This document shows, one piece after another, positions 6,006 to 13,950 of a stretch of 34,930 nucleotides of DNA (position 1 is the stretch's first letter; every line of letters begins with the position of its first letter). The stretch lies in the NCBI GenBank assembly GCA_017416285.1, contig JAFQCU010000028.1, forward strand, positions 1 to 34,930. Direction: 5' to 3'. The notes below the pieces were generated by a model. It was given only the letters and a program-made list of their open reading frames with translations, did no database searches and had not been told where the DNA came from. A program made the translations under genes and the position numbers. The stretch comes from Clostridia bacterium. GTDB lineage: Bacteria; Bacillota; Clostridia; Oscillospirales; Acutalibacteraceae.

Positions 6006-7547
6006 ATGCCATGGATTATTATGGGCGCCGTTGCACTGGTTTTGGCCGTTATCGGTTTTTTTACCGGCTCGGCTTACCGCCGCAAATCAGCAGAAGCTAC
6101 TATTGGCTCGGCTGAGGATGAGGCAAAACGCATTTTAAACGACGCCATTAAAACTGCCGAATCTAAAAAGCGTGAAGCTTTATTAGAGGCAAAGGAAGAA
6201 GTTCACAATTTGCGTCAGGAAACTGAAAAAGATCTTCGTGAACGCAGAAGCGAGGTTCAACGTCAAGAACACAGACTTCAGCAAAAGGAAGAAACCCTTG
6301 ACCGCAAGATTGAAAACTTCGAAGCAAAAGAAGAAAAATTGGCACTTCGTGCTAAAGAAATTGAAGTTAGAATTGAAGAATGTGACCGCCTTAAACAAAG
6401 CCAGATGGATTTGCTTGAAAAAATCTCGGGCTTTACTAAGGAACAAGCTAAAGCACATTTGTTACAGCTTTTGGATGACGAGCTCACCCATGAAAAAGCC
6501 GTTAAAATTCTTGATTTTGAACAGCAAACCAAGGACGATTGCGACCGCATTGCAAAGAATATCATCGGTCACGCTATTCAGCGTTGCGCCGCTGACCATT
6601 CTTCTGAAATGACCGTTTCGGTTGTGGCTTTGCCAAACGATGAAATGAAGGGCCGCATAATCGGTCGTGAAGGACGCAATATCAGAGCTTTGGAAACTGC
6701 AACAGGTGTTGACCTTATTATTGATGACACACCCGAAGCAATCACCGTTTCAAGCTTTGACCCTGTAAGACGTGAAATTGCACGTGTTACCCTTGAAAAG
6801 CTAATTCTTGATGGTCGTATTCACCCTGCAAGAATTGAAGAATCTGTTCAGAAGGCAACCAACGAGGTTGAGACCACTATTAAGCAGACCGGTGAACGTG
6901 CTATGATTGATGCCGGTGTTCCCAATCTCCATCCCGAAATCATTAAGCTTCTCGGTAAGCTTAAATACCGCACAAGCTACGGTCAATGCGTGCTTAACCA
7001 CTCGCTTGAGGTTTGCTACCTTTCAGGATTACTTGCTGCCGAAATGGGCGCTGATGTAACCCTTGCAAAGCGTGCAGGTCTTTTACACGATATTGGTAAA
7101 GCCCTTGACCACGAGCAAGAAGGTTCACACATTCAGTTGGGTGTTGAGGTTGCTAAAAAGTACCGTGAAAACGACACTGTTATTAATGCTATCCACGCTC
7201 ACCACGGCGAAGTTGAGGCTAAAACCCTTATCGCCTGCATCGTTCAAGCGGCCGATGCTATTTCAGCCGCACGTCCCGGTGCACGTCGTGAAAACATTGA
7301 AAGCTATATCAAGCGACTTGAAAAGTTGGAGGAAATCGCCAATTCCTTTAACGGTGTTGAAGGCTCGTTTGCAATTCAGGCAGGCCGTGAAATCCGCATA
7401 ATCGTTAAACCCGAGGTTGTAACAGAAGACCAAATGGTGCTTATGTCACACCAGATTGCCGAAAGAATCGAGAACGAGCTCGAATATCCCGGTCAAATCA
7501 AGGTTAACGTTATTCGTGAAAGCCGTGCCGTTGACTACGCTAAATAA
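6006..7547 (+). CDS. rny: Ribonuclease Y
   Basis: RNase Y is the membrane-anchored endoribonuclease that starts mRNA decay in many Firmicutes. The 513-residue product has one N-terminal membrane helix (about 3-22) and a long charged coiled coil (about 28-175). A KH domain with [12 protein letters not shown] (216-227) follows, then an HD domain with the metal-binding H361-D362 in [13 protein letters not shown]. Length and domain order are those of the family. AGGAGG at 5991-5996 precedes the ATG at 6006. It has its own promoter and terminator, so it is monocistronic here. Confidence 0.97.
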   Translation: MPWIIMGAVALVLAVIGFFTGSAYRRKSAEATIGSAEDEAKRILNDAIKTAESKKREALLEAKEEVHNLRQETEKDLRERRSEVQRQEHRLQQKEETLDRKIENFEAKEEKLALRAKEIEVRIEECDRLKQSQMDLLEKISGFTKEQAKAHLLQLLDDELTHEKAVKILDFEQQTKDDCDRIAKNIIGHAIQRCAADHSSEMTVSVVALPNDEMKGRIIGREGRNIRALETATGVDLIIDDTPEAITVSSFDPVRREIARVTLEKLILDGRIHPARIEESVQKATNEVETTIKQTGERAMIDAGVPNLHPEIIKLLGKLKYRTSYGQCVLNHSLEVCYLSGLLAAEMGADVTLAKRAGLLHDIGKALDHEQEGSHIQLGVEVAKKYRENDTVINAIHAHHGEVEAKTLIACIVQAADAISAARPGARRENIESYIKRLEKLEEIANSFNGVEGSFAIQAGREIRIIVKPEVVTEDQMVLMSHQIAERIENELEYPGQIKVNVIRESRAVDYAK

Positions 7548-7551
7548 TTTA

Positions 7552-7591
7552 AACCCCTCGCAAGAAGCTTCTTGCAAGGGGTTATTTTTTT
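7552..7591 (+). terminator. Terminator of rny
   Basis: A long stem AACCCCTCGCAAGAAG/CTTCTTGCAAGGGGTT with one mismatch (7552-7583) is followed by ATTTTTTTAT. Confidence 0.9.
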
Positions 7592-7610
7592 ATAATATAG
7601 GACTGATAAA

Positions 7611-7769
7611 TTAGGGTTTATCGGGCTGAATTGATCGCACAAATATAGGTCCCCTACCCGATTTCCATTTTGAAACCGCAGTTCGTGAAACGTAAAGGGC
7701 AGATGCAAGCTCCTCTTGAGTCATCCCCTTTTGCTTGCGAAGTTCTTGTAATTTTTCATTAAATTCCAT
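7611..7769 (-). pseudogene. Truncated XRE-family (Cro/CI) DNA-binding regulator
   Basis: This 52-codon frame encodes a clear N-terminal helix-turn-helix: residues 6-39 read KLQELRKQKGMTQEELASA, then LYVSRTAVSKWKSGRG. Full-length relatives continue with a further helix and, often, a C-terminal domain. Here the similarity stops at about residue 39, and the frame ends after 13 unrelated residues, close to the rny terminator. It lies 21 bp downstream of the YitT gene on the same strand. It is best read as a 3'-deleted regulator; a functional mini-HTH is possible but less likely. Confidence 0.65.
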
Positions 7770-7790
7770 AATTATTGTTCTTTCAAAATA

Positions 7791-8660
7791 CTATTTATTA
7801 TTACTTGAAAATACGTCGGCAACCTCGCTGATAGTTATATATGCCGAGCTGTCAATATTGTGCACAAGTTCTTTCATTCTTACAATTTGGTAACGGTTAA
7901 CAACAAAGTAAAGCATTGCCTTTTCTTTATTTGAATAACCGCCCTTTGCCTCTAGCTTGGTAACACCGCTACCGAATACCTCACACAGCTTGCTGCAAAC
8001 CTCGTCAGGATTTTCAGTAATGATAATTGCACACTTTGCCCTGTCGACACCGTCAACAATGAAGTCAATCGTCTTAAGTGCCGCAGCGTAGGTAACAATT
8101 GAATAAAGCGGCAATATCCAACTTTTTAAAACAAAACCGCAAACAATATATAAAAGCACGTTATATATCATTACAAAGGTGCCAACGGTTACACCAAGAC
8201 GTTTAGCAAAAATTACCGCCATAACCTCTATGCCATCCATTGCGCCACCGTAACGGATTGCAATACCGCTACCTATACCTGAAATCACACCGCCGAAAAG
8301 GGCGCAAAGCAATAAATCGGTACCGGCTAAAGGTGAAGCAATGCTGACGTCAATTGGCAATACGTCGGTAATGAGCCAAGCACAAACCGAATATATAAAG
8401 ACCGCATATATAGCGGATAATGTAAATTTCCACCCTTGCTTTCTTAAACCAAACAAGAATAGCGGAATATTAAGCACCAAAAGAAAAATTGAAAGTGTTA
8501 AATATTCGGGGGTGATTTGGTCTAAAAGTATAGACGTCCCCGAAATGCCGCTATCATATAGCTTTACCGGCATTAAAAACACTGTAATGCCAAAAGCATT
8601 AATAATACCCGCAATAGTTAACATTAAAATACTAACTATTCGTGTTTTCCATTTTTTCAT
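7791..8660 (-). CDS. YitT-family membrane protein
   Basis: This 289-residue protein has about five to six hydrophobic helices in residues 1-190 (the YitT_membrane region with GISGTSILLDQIT and the GSGIAIRYGGAMDGIEV segment). A soluble C-terminal DUF2179 domain follows (about 205-285; EVFGSGVTKLEAKGGYS, MLYFVVNRYQIVRMKELV). The physiological role of the family is not established. An upstream ATG at 8693 overlaps the preceding gene, but GGAG (complement of 8670-8673) at 9-nt spacing supports the ATG at 8660. It follows the rRNA methyltransferase genes and is probably cotranscribed with them. Confidence 0.88.
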   Translation of the reverse strand: MKKWKTRIVSILMLTIAGIINAFGITVFLMPVKLYDSGISGTSILLDQITPEYLTLSIFLLVLNIPLFLFGLRKQGWKFTLSAIYAVFIYSVCAWLITDVLPIDVSIASPLAGTDLLLCALFGGVISGIGSGIAIRYGGAMDGIEVMAVIFAKRLGVTVGTFVMIYNVLLYIVCGFVLKSWILPLYSIVTYAAALKTIDFIVDGVDRAKCAIIITENPDEVCSKLCEVFGSGVTKLEAKGGYSNKEKAMLYFVVNRYQIVRMKELVHNIDSSAYITISEVADVFSSNNK

Positions 8661-8679
8661 TATATAAAACTCCAAAAAA

Positions 8680-9867
8680 TTATTTGTATGCACTGCGTTT
8701 CAGCAAAACGACCGTTTCGACATGCTCCGTATGAGGAAACATATCAACAGGTTGAATTTTGCGAACGCCGTAGCCGTTACGGATAAAATATTTTAAATCA
8801 CGTGCAAGGGTTTCGGGGTTACAGGAAACATAAACCACACGCTCGGGCGCAAGGGTGATAACCGATTTCATAAACCTTTCGTCACTACCTGCCCTTGGTG
8901 GGTCCATAATAACAACATCTGCCCTTTCCCCTGCTGATGCCATTTCAACCATAAAGTCGCTTGCATCAGCGGTATAAAATTCAATGTTTTCAATGTTATT
9001 GCGCTTTGCGTTAAACTTTGCGTCCTTTACCGCATCTGCATTAAGCTCAACACCAATAACCTTTTTAGCATTATATGACGCCAAAATACCGATAGTACCC
9101 GTACCGCAATATGTGTCGATTACAGTTTCTTCGCCTTTAAGTTCCATATACTCAAGTGCTTTGCCATAAAGCTTAGTAGTCATAACGGGATTAACCTGAT
9201 AAAACGATTTTGGCGAAATACGGAATACACTATCAAAAATAGAATCCTCAATATAACCGTCACCGTAAAGGGTGATATTTTTTTCGCCCAAAACAAGGCT
9301 TGTAAATTTGTTGTTTACGTTTTGAACTATTGTTGTAATTTCGGGATGACGCTGAAGCAGTGCATTAATAAACGAACGGCTTGACGGGAAAACCGAAGTT
9401 CCTGTTACGAGCACAACCATAATTTGCCCCGTATAATAACCCTTACGAATTAAAACGTGACGTAAAAAGCCGGTCATATTATTTTCATCAAAGGGCTTTA
9501 GCTTAAAGGATTTTAAAAGCTTACGAATAGTTACAATAATTTCGTCGGCCTGTTTATCCTCAATCATACACTCGTCAATGGGGACGATTTTATGGGTGGA
9601 CGACTGATAAACGCCCGAAATTATACCCGTTTTATCCCTACCGAAAGCCGCTTGCACCTTGCAGCGGTAGTGGGTAGGGTTTTCCATACCAATAATTTCT
9701 TTAACTCTGCAAAACTTACCAAGAATCTTGATACACTTTATTTGTTTATACTTAAGCTGTTCGGCATAGGTCATATTTTGCAAATGACAGCCACCGCATT
9801 TTTTATAATGAGGGCAACCGTTACCCTTGCCCACCCTAGCGGCCGGCTTTTTGATTTTATCTTGCAT
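8680..9867 (-). CDS. TrmA/RumA-family RNA uracil-5-methyltransferase lacking a TRAM domain
   Basis: This SAM-dependent m5U methyltransferase (395 aa) has a predicted 4Fe-4S site (C18, C24, C27, C100), the SAM-binding segment VIDTYCGTGTIG, the substrate motif MDPPRAG, and the nucleophile C349 in VYVSCNP with the general base E384 in HVET. The N-terminal TRAM RNA-binding domain of its upstream neighbour is absent: the protein starts with a short basic stretch before the first cysteine. It overlaps that paralogue by 11 bp, with GGAG before the ATG, so translation is coupled. The likely target is 23S rRNA U747 or U1939, but the exact uridine cannot be assigned. Confidence 0.88.
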   Translation of the reverse strand: MQDKIKKPAARVGKGNGCPHYKKCGGCHLQNMTYAEQLKYKQIKCIKILGKFCRVKEIIGMENPTHYRCKVQAAFGRDKTGIISGVYQSSTHKIVPIDECMIEDKQADEIIVTIRKLLKSFKLKPFDENNMTGFLRHVLIRKGYYTGQIMVVLVTGTSVFPSSRSFINALLQRHPEITTIVQNVNNKFTSLVLGEKNITLYGDGYIEDSIFDSVFRISPKSFYQVNPVMTTKLYGKALEYMELKGEETVIDTYCGTGTIGILASYNAKKVIGVELNADAVKDAKFNAKRNNIENIEFYTADASDFMVEMASAGERADVVIMDPPRAGSDERFMKSVITLAPERVVYVSCNPETLARDLKYFIRNGYGVRKIQPVDMFPHTEHVETVVLLKRSAYK

Positions 9868-11212
9868 CTTTTTCTCCTTTAATCAAAATTCCAACCGTTT
9901 CGACGTGACTTGTTCTTGGAAATAAGTCAGCCGGTGTATATTCTAAAAGCTTATATCCCTCTTCACCGAAAATTTTAATATCACGTGCGAAGGTTGCGGG
10001 GTCGCAAGAAATATAAACTACACTTTCGGGACAAAAATCGTTTGCAATAATTTTTATAAGCTCACTGTCACAGCCCTTTCGAGGTGGGTCTACAATAACC
10101 GTATCGGGCTTAATTTTCTCTTTTTTAAGCCGCTCTGCCGCCGTTTTTGCGTCGCCACAAATAAACCTTGCGTTCTCTATACCGTTTTCTTTGGCATTAA
10201 ACTGTGCATCCTTTACCGCTGCTTCTATAATTTCAACACCGATAACCGATTTTGCCTCTTTTGCCATTGAAAGACCAATGGTGCCCGCACCGCAATAAAG
10301 GTCGATTATATTCTTACCATCGGGTTTAGCGTATTCTTTAGCTTTATTATAAAGCTTTTCAGCCATAACGGTATTAACCTGATAAAAGGACAAGGGCGAT
10401 AATCTAACCTTAACACCAGCAAGTGTGTCACTAATATAATCACTACCGTAAAGGGTGATACACTTATCCCCTAAAATAACATTTGTATCGCTTTTATTAA
10501 CATTAAGGGTCACACTCTTAAGCGCAGTGCCACAAATCGCCTTAAGTTGTTCAATAATAATTTCACTTTTGGGCAGGCGGTCACCGTTTATAACAAAGCA
10601 AACCATAATTTCGCCACTGCGCTCGCCTTTACGGATATATAAATGTCTTAAAAGGCCATTATGTTTTTCTTCGTTATAGATACTAATAGAATACTGCCTT
10701 ACAAAATCGCTTACAGCATCGGTAATTTTTGAAAAGATTTCGGGCTGTAAAACGCAGTCCTCACACTCAATAATACGATGAGAGTGAAAAGCATAAAAGC
10801 CCACTCCCCCGTTTTCACTTATGGGGTATTGCGCTTTGTTGCGATAACGGTCACACTTATCAAATAAAATTGCTTGAGGCTCTAATTCGACACCGCCAAT
10901 GCGCTTAACCGCTTCTTTAACCTTGTTGGTTTTAAGGGCTAATTCAGCCTCGTAATTTATATGTCTGAAAGCGCAACCGCCACAACGGTTAAAGTGTGGG
11001 CAGTCGTTTTCAATTCGTTCGCTTGATGGGGTGATTATTTCGATTAATTTTCCGTAAGCGTATGTCTTTTTAACCTTAAGCGCTTTAACTTTTACAACGT
11101 CGCCAACTGCTGTAAGCGGTACAAAAACCGCCATACCATCTACCTTACCAACACCGCTGCCTTCATTGGTAACGTCAATTATTTCAAGGATAAATTCGTC
11201 ATTTTTACGCAC
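9857..11212 (-). CDS. rlmD: 23S rRNA (uracil-5-)-methyltransferase with TRAM domain (RlmD/RlmCD type)
   Basis: The TRAM domain occupies about residues 5-60 (EIIDVTNEGSGVGKVDGMAVF). A predicted 4Fe-4S cluster follows (C71, C77, C80 and C153, from the GTG at 11212), then a Rossmann methyltransferase domain with IIDLYCGAGTIGLS and VDPPRKG, the nucleophile cysteine at 403 in VYISCDP, and RTSHVET at the end. A GTG at 11218 is too close to the AGGTGG ribosome binding site; the second GTG at 11212 has 7-nt spacing and is preferred. It leads the group with the TRAM-less paralogue and yitT. In Bacillus one enzyme (RlmCD) modifies both U747 and U1939. Confidence 0.9.
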   Translation of the reverse strand: MRKNDEFILEIIDVTNEGSGVGKVDGMAVFVPLTAVGDVVKVKALKVKKTYAYGKLIEIITPSSERIENDCPHFNRCGGCAFRHINYEAELALKTNKVKEAVKRIGGVELEPQAILFDKCDRYRNKAQYPISENGGVGFYAFHSHRIIECEDCVLQPEIFSKITDAVSDFVRQYSISIYNEEKHNGLLRHLYIRKGERSGEIMVCFVINGDRLPKSEIIIEQLKAICGTALKSVTLNVNKSDTNVILGDKCITLYGSDYISDTLAGVKVRLSPLSFYQVNTVMAEKLYNKAKEYAKPDGKNIIDLYCGAGTIGLSMAKEAKSVIGVEIIEAAVKDAQFNAKENGIENARFICGDAKTAAERLKKEKIKPDTVIVDPPRKGCDSELIKIIANDFCPESVVYISCDPATFARDIKIFGEEGYKLLEYTPADLFPRTSHVETVGILIKGEKDAR

Positions 11213-11240
11213 ATTCACCCCACCTTTCTTGTTTTTAAAA

Positions 11241-11269
11241 AGTATAACATAAATCCCCTAAAAATACAA
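11241..11269 (-). promoter_or_regulatory. Promoter of the methyltransferase-yitT group
   Basis: On the minus strand TTGTAT (11264-11269) and TATACT (11241-11246) are separated by 17 bp, just upstream of the GTG start of rlmD. Confidence 0.7.
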
Positions 11270-11276
11270 TAATTCA

Positions 11277-12140
11277 TCACTTATTCGAAACCTTCTTCTT
11301 ATACTCGGACGGTGTCATATTCATATGCTTTTTATAAAGCCGAAAAAAATTAGAATAATTTTGAAAACCCACCCTAAGATACGCCTGCTCAATCGGGGTA
11401 TTAACCCGAATCAAATCATTAAAAGCGGTTAAGCGTCTGAATATAACATAATTCCATATTGTAACGCCAACGTGCTCCTTAAATAATCGGGATATATAAA
11501 ATTTATCCACAAAAAACTCTTTTGCAATCGCTTCCAAGCTTATATCCGTATGGAAATTTTGGTTAATATAAGCAATTACATTATTTATAATTTTGTTATC
11601 AACCGACTTGGTTTTCGCAACCGTAGAGTCCCCTATTATTTTTCTGATTTTAGATAAAATTTCAACCATTTTGCATTGTGAAACTAATTTATCGGTATCG
11701 GTCGGTTTCTTAACAAGCTCTAATAATTCCAACAGTAACACATCAATTTTATCTTTTTCTATTAATTCTTTAGGTATTTTATTTTCAAAGCCGTCATTGC
11801 GATTATAAAAGGGTTCAAAAAACCTATCGCCCACAGTACCAAAATTTTTAAGCAAATCACCGTTAAAATAAAGCACTAATCTTTCGTGATGCGTGCCGTC
11901 CTTAACAATACAATGATATAACTCCGATGGCTTTAGTAATATAAGGTCACCATCTTGTATATCATATTTTTTACCCTCTATTTTTATTTCGCCAATACCT
12001 TTTATGAAGTAAATAAAAGATAGCTCAACATCATAATGCAAATATTGGGTTGTAGATTTACCCGCAAACTCACCAATTGTATAATGCAATCTAAATCCGG
12101 TATTATCGTCATACAGTTGTTTAATATAATTTTCATTCAT
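11277..12140 (-). CDS. AraC-family transcriptional regulator with N-terminal cupin domain
   Basis: The 287-residue product has an N-terminal ligand-binding cupin-like domain (about 20-95; IEGKKYDIQDGDLILLKPSE) and a C-terminal double helix-turn-helix (about 185-285). The first HTH is ISLEAIAKEFFVDKFYISRLFKE. The second is PIEQAYLRVGFQNYSNFFRLYKK, followed by the family signature MTPSEYKK. TTGGAG precedes the ATG. It is divergent from an MFS transporter gene. The paired direct repeats in the shared intergenic region suggest that it activates the transporter. Ligand unknown; cupin-AraC pairs with transporters usually sense sugars or sugar derivatives. Confidence 0.9.
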   Translation of the reverse strand: MNENYIKQLYDDNTGFRLHYTIGEFAGKSTTQYLHYDVELSFIYFIKGIGEIKIEGKKYDIQDGDLILLKPSELYHCIVKDGTHHERLVLYFNGDLLKNFGTVGDRFFEPFYNRNDGFENKIPKELIEKDKIDVLLLELLELVKKPTDTDKLVSQCKMVEILSKIRKIIGDSTVAKTKSVDNKIINNVIAYINQNFHTDISLEAIAKEFFVDKFYISRLFKEHVGVTIWNYVIFRRLTAFNDLIRVNTPIEQAYLRVGFQNYSNFFRLYKKHMNMTPSEYKKKVSNK

Positions 12141-12164
12141 ATTAACACTCCAACAGCTTTATAT

Positions 12165-12194
12165 CAATATTGTACATATTTTTGCCAATATTGT
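12165..12194 (+). promoter_or_regulatory. Direct-repeat operator, probable AraC-family binding site
   Basis: CAATATTGT occurs at 12165-12173 and again at 12186-12194, in the same orientation and exactly 21 bp apart, two turns of the helix. The downstream copy ends 3 bp before the -35 of the transporter promoter, the usual place for an AraC-type activator. CAATATTG is itself palindromic. Function is inferred from geometry and the adjacent regulator gene. Confidence 0.6.
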
Positions 12195-12197
12195 CAA

Positions 12198-12225
12198 TTG
12201 TATATTTAATATTTGCTCGTATAAT
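12198..12225 (+). promoter_or_regulatory. Promoter of the MFS transporter gene
   Basis: A poor -35 TTGTAT (12198-12203), 16-bp spacer and consensus TATAAT (12220-12225). The weak -35 next to the direct repeats fits activator dependence. The start site predicted near 12232 rules out the upstream GTG at 12229 as the translation start. Confidence 0.6.
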
Positions 12226-12258
12226 ATAGTGGACTTAAAATTAAAAAGGATGATAAAA

Positions 12259-13461
12259 ATGGTTGATAAGAAAAAAGCCCGCAGTTTAGCGGTACTTTTT
12301 ACTGTGACCTATATGGCAAGCTACATAACACGAATTAATTTCGGCGCAATAATTTCTGAAATTGAAGCCCAAACCGGTATAGCACGAACCTTGCTTTCCA
12401 TGTCGGTTACCGGTGGCTTTATTACGTACGGCATCGGTCAAATAGTAAGTGGAATTTGCGGAGACCATTTTTCCCCCAAAAAACTTGTAAGCTTAGGGCT
12501 TGGCGTTTCGGTAGTAATGAATTTACTTATGATGATTAGCAGTCATCCTTACGTTATGCTTGCAATATGGTGTATAAACGGTTTTGCACAAGCATTTATG
12601 TGGCCTCCGATTGTTAAAATTATGGTTGAGGTTTTTTCGGAAGAATATTATAAAAAAATGGCTGTTAGAATATCTTGGGCCAGTTCTTACGGTACCATTG
12701 CAATTTACCTTATAGCCCCTTTAATTATAACCCTTTTAAATTGGCGGTTTGTATTTCTTTTTTCTGCAATATGCGGTATTATAACTATATTCCTATGGAA
12801 CAAATTTGCTGTAGATATTAACCGCACAAAAATTATAAAAAAACAGCAATCAAATACTAAAAACGCAAATTATTTGCTTTTAACCCCTGTCGTAATTGGG
12901 ATTATGCTTGCTATAATTTTACAAGGTATGCTTCGTGACGGTGTTTCAACCTGGATGCCCACCTATATTGACGAGGTTTACCATTTAGGCACCGCCGTAT
13001 CAATATTAACCGGTATTGTTATGCCGTTATTCAGTATCGGTTGCACACAAATCACCTCTAAGCTGTACCGCCACAAAATTAAAAATCCCGTCACCTGCTC
13101 GGTTATTATGTTTGTAATCGGCAGTGCGGTTTCGATAACCCTTTATTTATGTTCGGGTGCCAGCGCAATTATTTCCGTTTTATGCTCGGCAACACTTACA
13201 GGTGCTATGCACGGCGTATCATCAATGCTTACCGCTATGGTACCGCCATACTTTAAAAAGTATGGTAACGTTTCAACTGTAACGGGTGTTTTAAATGCTT
13301 GTGCGTATGTAGGAAGCGGTATTTCAACCTTTGGAATAGCAATACTTTCTGAAAACTTCGGTTGGCAAATGAACATACTTATATGGTGCTTAATTACTAT
13401 ATTTGGAACAATAATATGCTTCGCTTGTATTAAACCATGGAAAAATAAATTTCAAATATAA
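12259..13461 (+). CDS. MFS transporter, organophosphate:phosphate antiporter-like
   Basis: A polytopic 400-residue membrane protein with about 12 hydrophobic helices. The TM1 region MASYITRINFGAIISEI resembles the GlpT/UhpT-like (OPA) branch, where a basic residue in TM1 binds phosphate. The loop GDHFSPKKLVSLG matches the MFS motif A position between helices 2 and 3. WPPIVKIMVEVF fits helix 4. The ATG at 12259 follows AAAAAGG. The gene is divergent from an AraC regulator with a likely operator between them, so substrate-dependent induction is probable. The substrate, perhaps a sugar phosphate or phosphodiester, is not determined. Confidence 0.82.
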   Translation: MVDKKKARSLAVLFTVTYMASYITRINFGAIISEIEAQTGIARTLLSMSVTGGFITYGIGQIVSGICGDHFSPKKLVSLGLGVSVVMNLLMMISSHPYVMLAIWCINGFAQAFMWPPIVKIMVEVFSEEYYKKMAVRISWASSYGTIAIYLIAPLIITLLNWRFVFLFSAICGIITIFLWNKFAVDINRTKIIKKQQSNTKNANYLLLTPVVIGIMLAIILQGMLRDGVSTWMPTYIDEVYHLGTAVSILTGIVMPLFSIGCTQITSKLYRHKIKNPVTCSVIMFVIGSAVSITLYLCSGASAIISVLCSATLTGAMHGVSSMLTAMVPPYFKKYGNVSTVTGVLNACAYVGSGISTFGIAILSENFGWQMNILIWCLITIFGTIICFACIKPWKNKFQI

Positions 13462-13463
13462 AA

Positions 13464-13503
13464 AAATCGCTATACACATTTAAATAATGTGTATAGCGAT
13501 TTC
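13464..13503. terminator. Bidirectional terminator between convergent genes
   Basis: A 17-bp stem AAATCGCTATACACATT/AATGTGTATAGCGATTT around a 5-nt loop, with A-runs on the left and T-runs on the right. It can serve both the MFS gene and the convergent ACT-domain gene. Confidence 0.92.
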
Positions 13504-13506
13504 ATT

Positions 13507-13938
13507 TTAGTTTATACCTAATTTTTGAGCATCCGCAACAACGATACCCTTATTCTTAAGAATACCTGCAACCTCGTCAGCATCGTTGAGCTGTAAAATC
13601 ATATAAGCGTTTTCATCGGCGTGACCGAAAATTGAATACATATAGCTTACGTCAACGTTAGCGTTAGCCAAAACCTGTAAAAGAGTGTTAAGTCCGCCCG
13701 GAATATTGGGAACGGCCACTGCCAAAACTTCGGTAGTAGTAGCGATTGCGCCGTTTTCTTTCAATACAGCCAAAGCTTTTTCGCTATCATCAACAATAAT
13801 ACGAAGTAAACCGTAGTCGGTGGTTTCAGCGATGTTAAGCGCACGTAAATCTATTTTATTGTAAGCTAAAAGCTGGGTGATTTCCAAAAGGCGACCTGCC
13901 CTGTTTTCCAAAAATACGGTAATTTGTTTAATTGCCAT
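13507..13938 (-). CDS. Tandem ACT-domain protein of the aryl-acid cluster
   Basis: The 143-residue protein consists of two ACT domains, about 1-68 (ITVFLENRAGRLLEITQLLA) and 70-143 (VAVPNIPGGLNTLLQVLANA), without any catalytic domain. ACT domains bind small ligands, usually amino acids. Proteins of this size are commonly encoded beside PaaK-type ligases and IorAB in anaerobes. An allosteric role for an aromatic amino acid on the adjacent pathway is likely but inferred. AGGAGG precedes the ATG. It is the last gene of the minus-strand operon, 12 bp after paaK. Confidence 0.88.
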   Translation of the reverse strand: MAIKQITVFLENRAGRLLEITQLLAYNKIDLRALNIAETTDYGLLRIIVDDSEKALAVLKENGAIATTTEVLAVAVPNIPGGLNTLLQVLANANVDVSYMYSIFGHADENAYMILQLNDADEVAGILKNKGIVVADAQKLGIN

Positions 13939-13950
13939 TTTAAGTTCCTC

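Noticed and set aside
12229-12258. GTG at 12229 as start of the MFS gene
   Set aside because: It would lie upstream of the predicted transcription start and lacks a ribosome binding site. The ATG at 12259 has AAAAAGG at proper spacing.
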